Source: Cotesia glomerata (Eukaryota; Arthropoda; Insecta; Hymenoptera; Braconidae). From it: a stretch of 64,000 bases of DNA. Below the pieces are notes generated by a model, which did not search any database, had not been told where the DNA came from, and was given only the letters and a program-made list of their open reading frames with translations. Of the stretch, positions 51,008 through 63,160 are shown piece by piece; within the stretch, counting starts at the first letter, position 1; the number at the start of each line of letters is the position of its first letter. Where the stretch lies: positions 28,309,525-28,373,524 of the forward strand of contig NC_058159.1 of the NCBI RefSeq assembly GCF_020080835.1, given 5' to 3'. A program made the position numbers and the translations under genes.

Positions 51008-51046
51008 ATACTAAATTTCCTTTCGCTTATTCTATATACATTAAGC

Positions 51047-51064
51047 CACACCGTCCATCTTACG
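51047..51064. repeat. Short word shared with the 29.0-kb SINE
   Basis: ACCGTCCATCTTACGG occurs here and at 29027-29042, on the same side of a tRNA-like head in both places. Confidence 0.7.
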
Positions 51065-51468
51065 GCAAGCATTTTTTACTCCTAACTTATGTATAAGACT
51101 GACTTTCTCGTAAGACTCGGAAAAAATACTAACATTTTTAGAAATTTTTTTTTCAAAAATTTCCACGGTGAAGAATAAATTAAACTTCACTAGTAGATAA
51201 ATAAGGACTTTAACTTCTAGATAAAACTTAATTTTATGCATAATATAATATTTTTTATTTAACATTGATGGCGAAAGGACCTTCTAAATTTCTTTCTTAG
51301 TGTACTACTTTCTTCTAAACATATTTTCATTTGATATTATCCATTAAATTTTTATAGAAAATCGATTGTAGTAAAATTGAGTTTACTTTATAAAATTACA
51401 GTTCAATTTTTTTCTTTATTAAATTCAATGAAATTGAATAAATGACATCTTTCATACGATTTAAAAAA

Positions 51469-51499
<31 letters not shown>

Positions 51500-53388
51500 T
51501 TTCATACAAATGTTATACATTGCATTACACTAATTAATCTATGAAACTAACTTGTATCTGTAAACATAAACACATTAATTAATTATTTGCCTATTGAACA
51601 AGAAAATATAATTACATCGTCACGTATCACAAATTATTTACTCGGAAACATTGACACTCTCTATTTGAATTTCACTTTGCAGTAATATTTATTAACTGAT
51701 AATTTTTATAATATATTATATTACACGTAAAATATTTGTTTTAAAACATCACGTAAATTCTTTTTTATTCTGGATTATTAAAATAAAAAAACTTTGCGTT
51801 TTTCTTCTACGTATTTTTAAAGTAATGAAATTTACAATCTTCTATCCGCCTCGAAGCTATGGTACTGAACATGAAAGGAAAGCAAAATGAGATACGGAAA
51901 ATTTTTCACAGTTTTTATTGAAGAAAAAATCTCTTTTACTAAAAAATTTAGGAGTTCATTTTGTTTTCAGTAAAACAATTTATGTAAAGAGAGTTTATTT
52001 TCAGCAGCTATGGATTTAATAAACAGAATTTTCGTAGAAAATAGAAAAATCTTACTATGGCTGTAGGATAACAATGACAACACTTTTTCAATATTTAATA
52101 AAAAATATATTTATCTCTAAAAAATTTAATAAGTACAGTAGATTTTTAGATAATGAAAAAAAAATATTTTTACATAAAATAATAAAATAAAAAACAAATT
52201 GAAGACAAAGTATTCTATTTATACATCCAAAATTTCACTCTGTATTTTCCGAGTTATGAAACACACTTAATTTTCCGAGTTATTTTATCAGAATATATTA
52301 TCTTTAATAAAAGGTATTGATTAAATGATTAAGAATTTAAACATACATAGAGCTGACATCTAAAAGACTGTTCTAATTTAGTTCAAGAAAATGCCGATTG
52401 AACTCACGAGTTTTCAATACCAAGAAAATTACCTCATATCTGCCTTGATGCACGAACAGTTTCTACTTCCTGCTCATCCTTATTCTCATCTTCCACGTGA
52501 TATTATATCAAATGCCAACCACTCCCTTCAGATCACGTACATGGATGGTTTATATTTCGATTCGTGTACTCTACCGCAGTTTAGTTCTGATATATGAGAA
52601 GTTTCCCGGTCGAACTTCTAATGACCTAAGTCTATTAATCCCTCGACGCTAAAAGTTTATACTTTTTATTCAATCTTTAATAATTATCTGTAAATTATCT
52701 AGGATTTTATTTTATTTCGGTATCAACCTCAATTCCACTAAAAAATTTAAGAACATGTAGGACAGAGAATATTGAAATTTTGGACAAAATACTACGACGC
52801 TTTTTGACCAAGTAATTTTTGAACAAAAAATCATTAAACTTGGCAGGAGTATATTAATATAATAGTCCTTCGTAATTTGATTCTTCTATTTTTAAATTTA
52901 ATCATTGAAAAAAAATAAATAAATAGGTAGAGTTCCCGCGTAAAACTGCCCTATCTCCGGGCCCACCACATATTCAAGTAAATAAACTTTACTATAAAGA
53001 AATTACTTATAAACTTACAACCAATATAATCTTTGAGATTGATTTAATTTTTTGGTTAATCTTTACTTTAGTTTAGATTAATTATAAGACAGAATTATTA
53101 AAATGCAACTAGGTTTGAATAGAAAACTAATTATCAACAAAAAATTTCATTTACTATAGTAAATAAACTATAGTTTAATTTTTTTGAACAGTGTTGGGAG
53201 TATTGACAGTCAGCCTGATAATTTTCAGTGCATTTCATGTGTTTCAAATAAACAATCCGATATATCAATTGGCATTTGTTATCATTAGTCCAAACTGAAT
53301 TACCGACAACAGACTGTATTACATGCTCTTAAGGTAAAATATACAAAAAAAAAAAAAAAAATACAAATGCTGATGATTCAAGAAGATA
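51065..53388. other. AT-rich intron DNA
   Basis: It contains an (ATT)n tract at about 51471-51499 followed by a possible retroposon remnant. The short forward frame at 52391-52597 is single-copy and unsupported. Confidence 0.4.
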
Positions 53389-53600
53389 TACGGAAAAAAG
53401 CAAACTCGAAAAATTACATTATAAATAATAATAAGTGTCCCGTCGTATTAAAAACTAGAAAAATTACAGTTCGAAATAACATTTTTCTAAATTCAAACTT
53501 TGAATGCTAATTTTCAGAGTTTTTAATGTAATATTTACATTTTACAATGTAATTCTTACAAAATCTGTAATAATTACAATCTGAAACTGTAATTTTCCCA

Positions 53601-53871
53601 CACTGATAGAAGGATTTAATTATAGTTGAAAATATTTGTTAATATTTAACAAATCATTTATTAGAAGTCATTTTTTAATCCTTAACAAATATTTCTTAGA
53701 ATTTAAAAAGATATATTAATATTTAATAAATGAATATCAGATTTATTAAATACAAACAAATTATTTTAAATGCTAAGAACTATTTGTTTAATACTAAAAA
53801 GTGGTTTGTAATAAATGATTTGTTAACTATTAACAAATATTATTTAATACGAATAAATTCTTCTATCAGTG
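53601..53871. mobile_element. Hairpin MITE, CACTGATAGAAGG family, CA target
   Basis: Canonical ends, 271 bp, CA on both sides. The sister host near 48430 has the uninterrupted site with one CA. Confidence 0.9.
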
Positions 53872-53903
53872 CAGTTTTCATCACAGAGCGCCATGTTACA
53901 TTA

Positions 53904-54862
53904 CACAGAAAAAATAATTAACTTGATTCAAGAGAAAAATTCTTGAACAAAAAATAAAATTTTGAAGAGGGTAATTATAATTAAGAGGGTAATTGTCTTG
54001 AATCAAGACCAAAAATTCTTGAATTAAGTAAAATTTCCTTAAACCAAGAAAAATTTTCTTAAATCAAAAATTTTTATACTCAAACCAAGAATATTGAGCT
54101 CTTCAAAAATATATACTTAAGGTAGTACAAATATAAATAATGCTGTGAAGCGGGAAAGAATAGGAGTTACGGTAATTATGACGTGAAGCGTTCCACATTC
54201 ACGTAACAGGATATTGGTAGGAAAGGATTGAGAAAAGAATGTGGAGAGGATCATCTTAATGTGAGTTTATAGAATAAGCGAGAAAAAATTATTAGATAGC
54301 TCGGACTAGGATTCGAACCCAGAACCTTCCGAAGACATGTCGGCTACTCTACCATTTGAGCTATCCGGTCTATACTATATATGTATTTATTGTATTTATT
54401 TATTTTAAAGAAATTATTTATGTTTATATATATTGTAAATTGTAAATAGCAAAGCTAACAATCAATAAATATTATTATTATTATTATCACGTTGGAGAAA
54501 GAAAGACAGAAATAAATTTTGAATGTTTTTTATTAATAAATATTCTCATATTCTTGGAAACCATACTGATTGTTATTAAATATGTTCTAAATGTTATTTT
54601 TTCTCATTGTCTTGATTTTTATAAGAATCTGAACGTCCAGTTTTGTGAAATAAAATAAAGTCTGTGATTTTCCATAAGGATCAATGGTAAAAGCAAAAAT
54701 ATGTAGATAATATCTTTTTTTCAGGACTTGCCAGGCTTCCAAAAATTTTACTGCTTAATTATGATATTATAAAGTACCAATATGCCAAATTTCATTAAAT
54801 TCTGAACGTCAATTCTAAAACCGGTAGTACTATCTTAATTCAAGAACATTTTTTTTTCTGTG
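53904..54862. mobile_element. CACAGAAAA-type TIR element
   Basis: Ends CACAGAAAAAATAATTAAC and TTTTTTTTCTGTG with TA on both sides; words CTTGATTCAAG inside. The sister host near 48650 shows the empty TA site. It hosts the SINE below. Near 54465-54487 a (TTA)n run follows AATAAATA, resembling a retroposon tail. Confidence 0.78.
54127..54371 (-). mobile_element. tRNA-headed SINE, monomer
   Basis: tRNA-like head at 54371-54304: anticodon stem partly paired (CCGA/TCGG), B box GGTTCGAATCC. The body is nearly identical to the 50.9-kb dimer and ends at the same base. Confidence 0.82.
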
Positions 54863-54899
54863 TATATAATGTAATTTTTCTAATTTTCTTTTTTCCGTG

Positions 54900-56263
54900 A
54901 TAATTAAAGGAAAATGTTGATGTAAAGTTAAAAAATTGTTGTACTAAAAAAAAAAAAAACAAATCTACTTAAGCGCAGTGATGCGGGCGGTTGACAACAG
55001 TTCGGTATAAATAGTCACTAAAATGTATTTTCTAATTTTTTTTTAGTGACTGAGTTTAAAATTAAAAGCGTAAAAGTTAATTTATATTTTGTTCATACAT
55101 ATTGATTAATTCTAAAAAATACGTAAAAGCTAATTAGTTTAACAGTTAACTAGATCAAATGATTACTTTGAAAAACTAAGAGCGGTAATAATAAACTAAG
55201 CTGACAACCGATAAAAAATAAAAGTAAAAATAAAATGGAAAGCAAACTGTAAGCAAGGTTTGGCAAAAATTGAAAAGCAAGCAAAAAAAAGCAGTAACCA
55301 GTGACGTTTGGTGCGCTGCGGTGGGTTGTATTTATTTAACTTATTGATTAAACTTAGAGAACTCTTTTTATTTGGTCTTATTTCAGGTTTTCTTCAAATC
55401 GATGGGTTTTGTTTTTTCGGTAAAGCCACTTTGATCCTTGGTTGGATTATCCGACTGAAAAATCATGTGGTCAATACGGATTTTCAGTCCAACCCAATTG
55501 CCCAACTGAAGCCATTGAAAGCGGACGTGAGAAGTAATATACACTTTTTATCTTTTTTTATTTTATTGCCATTCGTTTTTTCTTTTCTTCTATTCTCTTT
55601 GCGTTCCTCTTACTCTTACTCTTACTTTTATTTTTATTTTCATTTCATATACCTCTTTTTGTCCTTTCTATTTTGTTTTAGTTTTATAGTTTTTCTCATT
55701 ACTTTTTTTTTTTACCGAGTACGATACAAAAAATTACCTTTGAAAGGAACGTACCTTACCTTTTTTTTTTCTTTACTATTATTTTCTGAAATATTATTTT
55801 ACGATGAGATTTTTCTCTCAAGTTTCCATGTATTCTTTCAAACTAGATCGATCGAGGCTAATGTAATCACTTTGCGATACCTTTTACCACTTAATTCATT
55901 TTATCGCTGACCCGTAAGCTCGAGCAACAAAAAAAAAATAAATTAGCAAAAAGAAAAAATTATCAAACAAAAAATCTTAAATTAGTAATTTATATTTTCG
56001 CGAAACAAATTTCGACCCCAGTGTAACTGACATCCATGTTAGCGTTCTCGTTTGAATATAAATAAATTCAGCAAAAACTTTTGTAATTATGAAAAAATTT
56101 TAATTATTCCTTTGATCATTGCCGAAATAATCGGGACATCAAATGTCAACCTGTAATATTCAATGCAATAATTAGTTATTTATTTATGTTATCTGAGCGA
56201 TTGAAATGATATATAGTAAAATAGCAAATATTTATTATTTAATTACTTATTTGTTATTTAATT
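54900..56263. other. Intron DNA with a pyrimidine-rich forward strand
   Basis: From about 55290 to 55880 the plus strand is T/C rich, which keeps a 200-codon frame open. No gene claimed. Confidence 0.4.
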
Positions 56264-57255
56264 TACTGATAGAAGAATTTGTTTATATTAAATAAGCTTT
56301 ATTAACTGTTAATAAATGATTTTTTAACATCATAGGATTCAATAAATATTTATTAACAGTTAATAAACATTTGTTAACTATTAATAAATATTAGTTATTA
56401 ATAAATGTACTTTCCTCCCAAATAAATATTCATTGAATGCTAAAAAATATTTATTAAAATTTAATAAATTAAGGAGGTTCGAGCGAATCTAATGTAGAAA
56501 ATAATTTCCAACTTTGAGCTTTGAAATTAAGCATCCGTATAAATAAATACGTTATTTATTTAATCCCAAAATTAAAAAAAAATTCACCGTTTAGTTACTT
56601 AGATATTAAATTTTAAAAATCACATATTTTATCTCCTAATACACGGGCTCTTATGGCGGACAAACTATTGTCGAGACTTTAATTATTTTTTTCAATATTA
56701 ACCTCCCAACTTTAACGGATAAAAAACTATACACAAGAAACTTGGATCATTGCAAAATATAAAAACAATTGAATAATAATACATTACCGATATAATTTTT
56801 GAAATATTTAAAGTCAAATTTTATGTTTGTAACTGGTTTATCGTCAGCCATTTATTCGAATAAAGATTTGACAACATCGCGTCAACAGCTGAGAAAAAAG
56901 AAAAGGATAGAAATATAGTTACAGAGAGAGAAATGTTTAACTCACACCCTCATCCTCATCTCAGTTATGAGTATAATCAAGCGCGCTATTGCCAAATCTG
57001 TTTATTTATTCCGGCAAGTAATAAATACCAAAGTCATTTTATTACTTTACTTTATTAAATAAGTAAAAATTATCAATTATTAAATTGTTTAAGTTATTTT
57101 GAATTAAAATAAAGAATTTTGACGAATATTGGGAAAACTAAAATTAAAAAAAAATTGTAACATTATTTTGACTCATTAGTTACGCTCGAACTTCCTTAAA
57201 TAATTGTCTTCAAATAAATCAAATTATTAATAGTTAATACATCCTTCTATCAGTG
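56264..57255. mobile_element. Hairpin MITE, CACTGATAGAAGG family, interrupted by a piggyBac-like MITE
   Basis: Left end TACTGATAGAAG (mutated first base), right end CCTTCTATCAGTG. TTAATAA-word subtype like 40060-40786. The insert occupies 56473-57195. Confidence 0.85.
56473..57195. mobile_element. piggyBac-like MITE, copy C
   Basis: TTAA at 56469-56472 and 57196-57199; ends GGAGGTTCGAGCGAATC and TTACGCTCGAACTTCC. The uninterrupted host at 40060-40786 has this site once (AAATTAAATAATTG, reverse strand), which confirms duplication of TTAA. Confidence 0.92.
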
Positions 57256-57819
57256 CAGAACTTCTATCAAGAGCCACTGAATTTATCAATTTAATACTAA
57301 TAAATTATGAATAATTTATTTAGTTAAAGATTTCTGAGTCAGCTTCCCAGGAAATTCACGTAAATTCTTGATTATTATTGTGAAAAATTTACGATGTAAG
57401 CACGGATCTACCATAAAATCTCTGATTTTTTTTTATTTAATTTTTATAAAGTGAAATTAACTTTGAAGAAAAATTTAAAAGTCATTATATTAAAAAAAAA
57501 AAAAATTATGTTACATATCGCAAAAAATTTCTTTGTTTTTATATTTTAAATCTCATTTCTTTAAGTACTTTTTAAGAAATCGGATTGAAAGACTAAATTA
57601 TATTCAGTTCTTCGCAAATTTTGAATATACCTAAAAGGAAGGTTATTTGAAAAAACTTTCACAAAGAGGGTCACGTTAGTAGAATGATAAAATAAATTTC
57701 GTCAAGCTTCTTTGTAGAGATTTATAAATAAATCCTAAGGGTCAATTTTCCTCTTTCTATTATTGTTGAGTTTCAAGGGTCTTCACAGTAATGTAAAACC
57801 TTTAATTGAGATCAAAGTA

Positions 57820-58091
57820 CACTGATAAAAGGATTTGTTTATAGTTAAAAATATTTGTTAATATTTAACAAATCATTTATTAGAGACCACTTTTTAGTCC
57901 TTAAAAAATATTTCTTAGTATTTAAAAAGATTTATTAATATTTAATAAATGAATATCAGATTTATTAAATACAAACAAATCATTTTAAATACTAAGAAAT
58001 ATTTGTTTGATACTAAAAAATGGTCTCTAATAAATGATTTGTTAACTATTAACAAATATTTTTTTAATACAAATAAATCCTTCTATCAGTG
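57820..58091. mobile_element. Hairpin MITE, CACTGATAGAAGG family
   Basis: 272 bp, canonical ends, TA on both sides, AACAAATATTT-word arms. Confidence 0.9.
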
Positions 58092-59179
58092 TAGTATTAT
58101 TTTTATTTCATATATAAACTTTAAATCTTATATTAAGGATCACTTTTTTCGTAAAATTTGAACTATATATTATGAAATTATAATTTCATTCGACTAATTT
58201 AAAGTACTCGAATCGGCTAATAAATCGTTGGTATACGATCACCTTCAGGATAGTTTAAAAAGTGCCATGATAAATCACTTAACTCTCTACTAAGCTTTCA
58301 AGTCGGAAGCCCGAAAAATTTTCGGGCAGGGTCAACCTTCTTTGATTTGTTTTTATTTTTTATTTTTTTTTTTTTTTTCACTACTTTACTAGCGGATCTA
58401 GGGTTGATCCTTCAAAGAACTATTATTTTGACGCAGAAGTTTTCAGGGTGAATCCCAAAAATCCTGACAAATCCTATTTTAAAGATTCTGATTTACACAA
58501 GTAATCTCCAACTTGTCATATGCTTATGAAAACTCTCAAAGAAACGTGATACTTTTTTTTATATTTAAAAGCTTAATCTGTATTATTAAGAGAATAAGAA
58601 AAATTTTGTGTCTCGGATAATCATATAATAAAATCGGTTTTTTATATGAAATATAGTGTCATTGCAAAAGTCTTGACTTGAATTTGTACCTTTTCAAGGT
58701 TTCATATCATTCTTATCGATAGTCAATTTATTATGATAATTATTTAGGCTGCATTCGAAAATACTCTATCCCTAGATACATAATTAAGAAATGACCTTGT
58801 ATCTTGTGAATTATTGACATATTTAAAGATATAAGCTCATCCCAACATTACACTCATCAAGACCTTTCATTTGAGTACCCACATCAATTTTTCATATATT
58901 TTATATATTTATATATGAAAAATATATCAAAATGCATGTAGGTATTTAAATGAGAGCTTTTAATGAGTATAACATCGAGATGAGCTTATATCTTTAAAAA
59001 TGTCAATAGTTAAGAAAGTACAGTGTAATTTAACATAATTAAGAAACGACGTTTTATCTTGTGAAATACTGACATTTTTAAAGATATAAGCTTATCCCGA
59101 TGTTACACTCATCAAGACCTTTCATTTGAGTACCCACATCAATTTTTCATATATTTCATATATTTATTTATATGTATAT

Positions 59180-60372
59180 GTCATAGTCTTTTCGCAAAAT
59201 TCGTCATTCCATGAAAAACCTAGGCACTTTCAGAAACGCCGACGTTTTTTGAAAAATTATAATTTTCATCAAATGACCACTCGACTCTGGCATATCGTGG
59301 TTAAACCAAGTTACACAATCGGGCGCAGTTTATAGTTTGATGTTTCGTGTAGTGCCTGTAAAGCGTGAAATGTTATGTAATTAAAAAATACATCAATTAA
59401 AAGACAACTTTTTAACTTCCCGCTAAGAAAATTGAAAATTTTCAAAAGTTGGGATGTCATTGGTTTCACCTCGTTTTTCGAAAATCGAATTTTCAACGGA
59501 TGTTGACGTTTTGCGGTCCTAGGAAGCTTCCTATTTTATTTTACTTATTAAGACATGGTCCACAATATATCATATTTTAAATATGAGCTCAATCGGTTAA
59601 TTAGTTTAGAAATTACAGCATTTTAAAATTTTGAAAATTTTAAAATTTCATACTCTCACTATACTTCTCCTTCAAATTACTTTCGAACTTGTCGAGATAT
59701 TCACTTTCTGTAATAAAATTCATCTGAAAGCTGAGAAATTAGACTTCAAATTACATGTTTTTCTAAATGAAAAAATTTCTACTTTACGATCATTTTGAAG
59801 AAATTTTACTTTTGCAGTCATTTCCTCCACAGAAATGAAATAAAATGAAATCTACTTCCGTTTCAGATGCCGAATGGCCTTTTTTATTTATTAATTTAAC
59901 AAATACTTAATTACGTTTGGATTATTGCACGAGCTAGTCTTTTCGTGAAAAATACACGTGTATAATCCGTCAGATAACGTATATTATGATTTATCATCAA
60001 GCGCCAACGTCGAGTGGTCATTTTACGAATTACCTACACGGAAAGAACAAGATGATACTGGATATCATCCCAAATTATACTAAGTGAAAAAAATTTTTAG
60101 ATAGTAGCTAGTATAATGCAGATTACAATGATTATAATCCAGATTACAATGAATATAATCCAGATATCACGCAGTATAATTTGGATTTTTCTAGCTACTA
60201 TCTTAAATTTTTTTTCACCACAGATATCACTGAGTATAATTTGGGATGATAACCAGTGTCATCTTGTTCTTTCCGTGTAGGCGGGAAATGCAAAATTTTT
60301 CACAAAACTTCGATGTTTCTGGAAGTGCCTAGGCTTTTCATGGAATGACGAATTTTGCAAAAAGACTACGAC
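59180..60372. mobile_element. TIR element with GTCATAGTC ends
   Basis: About 110-bp inverted arms, starting GTCATAGTCTTTTCGCAAAA and ending TTTTGCAAAAAGACTACGAC. Inside is a short reversed copy of the microsatellite-tailed repeat (about 59408-59880); the right arm is split by the MITE at 60037-60277. Confidence 0.75.
60037..60277. mobile_element. CACGGAAAG-type MITE
   Basis: Ends CACGGAAAGAACAAGATGA and TCATCTTGTTCTTTCCGTG with TA on both sides. The interior repeats AATATAATCCAGAT words. Confidence 0.88.
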
Positions 60373-60495
60373 ATATATACGACATATATATGAAAAATAT
60401 ATCAAAATGCATGTAGGTACTCAAATAAAAACTCTTGATGAGTGTAACATCGGGATGAGCTTATATCTTTAAAAATGTTAATAGTTAAGAAAGTA

Positions 60496-60759
60496 CACTG
60501 ATAGAAGGATTTCTTAGCATTTAAGAAGATTTCTTTGTATTTAAGAAATCATTTCTTAAACATCATTTCTTAGCATTTAAAAAATATTTCTTAGTATTTA
60601 AGAAATATTTCTTAGTATTTAAGAAATATTTCTTTGTATTTAAGAAATATTTCTTTGTATTTAAGAAATATTTTTTAAGTACTAAGAAATGATGTTTAAG
60701 AAATGATTTCTTAAATACAAAGAAATTTTTTTAAATACTAAGAAATCCTTCTATCATTG
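60496..60759. mobile_element. Hairpin MITE, CACTGATAGAAGG family, AAGAAAT-word variant
   Basis: TA on both sides. The host Helitron copy 2 near 18897 preserves the uninterrupted sequence GAAAGTACAGTGCAATTTAA with a single TA. Confidence 0.92.
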
Positions 60760-61002
60760 TACAGTGCAATTTAACAAAAGTCATTATTTAACAAAGCGAA
60801 ATTTTGATTTTTTCTAGTTCACAAATTACGGCAGTCACATTGTAACTGCAAGGTTGCTAGTAATAATAATAATAAGAAGAAGAAAATAATAATAATAAAT
60901 GATAATTTTTTATCAGCAGAGATAAAAAATATAACGATAGATCATTTGTACTTAATGAAAGCTTATATTGATACAAGACATGGAATATCTAGTTAAACTA
61001 AC

Positions 61003-61127
61003 CTGTAATTATAACGTTGTATCTTTTGACAAGAGAATGGGATGGGTCGATCTCAACTTGACACTTGTAGAGTCCATTATCTCGAAGTGTTGCATATGTG
61101 ATCTGTAATCTCCAGTTGTCCGGATAT
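61003..61127 (-). CDS. DPR-family Ig protein, end of first Ig domain
   Basis: The 125-nt exon lies between a tttcag acceptor and a CAG|GTTAGT donor. Its first base completes the Gln codon left open by the previous exon, and it leaves one base over. The translation contains YPDNWRLQI followed by LRDNGLYKCQV. The D-x-G-x-Y-x-C-Q-V motif is the F-strand cysteine block of Ig1 and is diagnostic of the DPR/DIP group. It ends in a strand (RYNVIIT) leading into Ig2. The preceding intron is only 631 nt; the next is about 23.4 kb and holds a Helitron, foldback elements and many MITEs. Phase continuity with both neighbours supports the model. Confidence 0.95.
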
Positions 61128-61758
61128 CTGAAACCGCACCAAGGACGAACGTAGAGTATGATGGGGCGTAATGTACATAGCATGGGGTATTGGAAGGCAT
61201 TCATGGGCTTTAGTTGTCTCAATGCGATAGCTGTAAGGTCTCAACCCCGGCTGGTACATTTGTATCAACCCATCCAAGCATCGATTTAGCCTCTCTGACA
61301 ACTAAATCCGGATTATTTTACCCTCTTCTTACATTACATATATACTCTACATTATATCCCTTCTTATTCTTATATTATCTTATATTATATTATTTCAACT
61401 ATAAACTTATATAAAATATTCTATGTAATAATATAGATGCTATAAATATTTTACGTCTATTTCACTCAGGATAAAATTCAAATTTTATTTTTTTATTGAA
61501 TTTAAAAAAAATACGAGGGATTGGTAGTATACTCACGAGAATTTTAAATTACCTGCAAAAATCATTTTTGATAGTGTCGTATCGAGGGGGAGTTCACTGT
61601 TATCGTTTAAATCATCTCATGAAATCCGCCCGTAAATTTTCACCCAATTTTTCAAAATTACAGTCTTAGTAAATAAATTTACGTATTAGTTTATTTTATT
61701 TTATAATTTATATCGAAAAAAATAATTTAATTAAATATGAAAAGATTTATACACTTAC
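61128..61758 (-). other. Short dpr intron within Ig1
   Basis: 631 nt between two dpr exons; the downstream half is mixed in composition, the upstream half AT-rich. Forward frame 61214-61414 is unsupported. Confidence 0.7.
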
Positions 61759-61853
61759 TGAAATTTCAAGCTGATCCTTTCATCTGCACTATACTGCACA
61801 TTGCCTACGGTTAGAAGCCGGATTGAATCTTTATCATGTTGCAACCAGGTCAC
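61759..61853 (-). CDS. DPR-family Ig protein, first Ig domain exon (partial gene)
   Basis: This is the most 5' exon of the gene that can be seen. It starts after a ttccag acceptor and ends at a GTAAGT donor; 95 nt gives 31 codons plus two bases. The translation begins VTWLQHDKDS and contains LLTVG and SADERISLKF. These are the C-strand tryptophan, the L-T-V-G strand and the R-F/I-S block typical of the first Ig domain of insect DPR proteins. In Drosophila, DPRs are neuronal surface proteins that bind DIP partners during synaptic matching. The exon carrying the first Ig1 cysteine should lie upstream and is not found between 61854 and 64000. Family assignment is strong; which DPR paralogue this is cannot be said from the sequence alone. 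Confidence 0.93.
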
Positions 61854-62660
61854 CTGGAACAGATTGCAGCAAGTTGTTAGAAAAAAACTAAACAAAACTA
61901 CTTTCCTATCAATCTTCAATTAAACTCGTTATTTTTCATCCTTTCTGTCTCATATATTCTGATACTTTGGTTTTAATGGTACAATCGATAAATAATTACA
62001 ATCGGTGCATTGCTATATCCTAAAGAACTTATTTTTGACTTATTTCCAATTTTTCATTTTTTATTTTTTTTTAACCAAAAGAATAACACTGCAACTTTTT
62101 CGACTATGCATGACTTTTACGATGATTTTTATTACCGGAAAGAAGGCGAAAGACTTGATAAGCATCTTTATCTTTCTATGCAATATATAAAATCGAATCA
62201 ATAAAAACGAAGTTCAATTTCATGCAATAGAAAAGTGCAAGCATTCAAGAGCGTAGTCGTGACTAGAAGAATATTAAAAATCAATTGGCGAAAAAATTCG
62301 AGCTCATAGAAATTTAAATTTCGTCTTTTAAGATTTTAATAAATTTACATTGAAAAAATTGATAAGAGTTATTAAATTTGTAAAATTCTAAATGGTTATA
62401 TTTATTTCGGGATTTCATGAATCCGTTAAAATGAAATTTGAATAAACTCAAGGTCTTAAGAGGCTTACTAAGATAATCGTTGGTTTTAAACTTGGACGTA
62501 TTATTTCTGTTCAATTGTGTCTAGCGTTTTTACCAATTATAAATTGGTTTTTTAAATAGAAGATCGATTGCGAAAGAAAATAAAGGTGACTTGAGATTAT
62601 TTAAAGACCTATGAGTAGGATAATAATTTTTGATTGAAGATATTAATATTTTTACGCGTA
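61854..62660 (-). other. dpr intron upstream of the first visible exon
   Basis: AT-rich. I looked for the exon with the first Ig1 cysteine and did not find it here or further up to 64000. Confidence 0.5.
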
Positions 62661-63160
62661 CACAGAAAAAAAGGTTCACTTGAGCCAAGAAAATATTTTT
62701 ATTACTAATTATTTTCCTGAGCGAAAAAAAAATTTTTTTTTTACACAAGAAATTTCACTTATTCCAACTAAATTAATCCTCTTGCTTTAAGAAATACGTA
62801 TCTTGATCCAAGAAAATTTATTTATTTATTTAAGTCAAGAAAATCTTGTTGTTTTGAGAAAATTCAGCCTCTTGCTCCAAAAAATTTAGTTCTTGATAGA
62901 AGTAAATTTTTTTGTCTTGAGAAAATTTCTCTCTTGCTCCAAAAAATTAAATATAAAGATAGAAGTAAATTTTCATTAATATTTTTATTTATTAACATGT
63001 CAAATGGGAAGATCAAATAATATTTCATCATTTTTTTTCATTCAATATGTATAATTACACGCTAAAATAATATAAAATGGGTATCAAATATTCAAGAGAA
63101 AAATTTTCTCAAGGTGAGAAAATTTTTTTCTTAGCTGAAGTAGGTGGCGCTGCTTCCCTA
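62661..63160. mobile_element. CACAGAAAA-type element, left part
   Basis: Starts TA|CACAGAAAAAAAGGTTCAC and uses CTTGAGCCAAG-like words. Its right end is not seen before the MITE at 63161 and may lie beyond the window. Confidence 0.5.

Larger units (their letters stand above)
53389..54899. mobile_element. CACGG-type MITE, third subtype, host of two insertions
   Basis: Left end TACGGAAAAAAGCAAACTCG (first base mutated) and right end TTTTCTTTTTTCCGTG. Sister of 47840-48685. It hosts the MITE at 53601-53871 and the TIR element at 53904-54862. Confidence 0.75.
58577..60860 (+). mobile_element. Non-autonomous Helitron, copy 3, carrying nested insertions
   Basis: Starts A|TCTGTATTATTAAGAG and ends with hairpin GCAGTCAC..GTAACTGC and GCTAG|T. 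Internal units match copies 1 and 2. Inserted inside are the elements at 59180-60372 and 60496-60759. Confidence 0.87.

Noticed and set aside
55308..55910. Longest forward frame, 200 codons
   Set aside because: Its product is almost all Phe/Leu/Ser/Tyr from a T/C-rich strand, with no domain, no splice context and no repeat copies; it lies in a dpr intron on the opposite strand.
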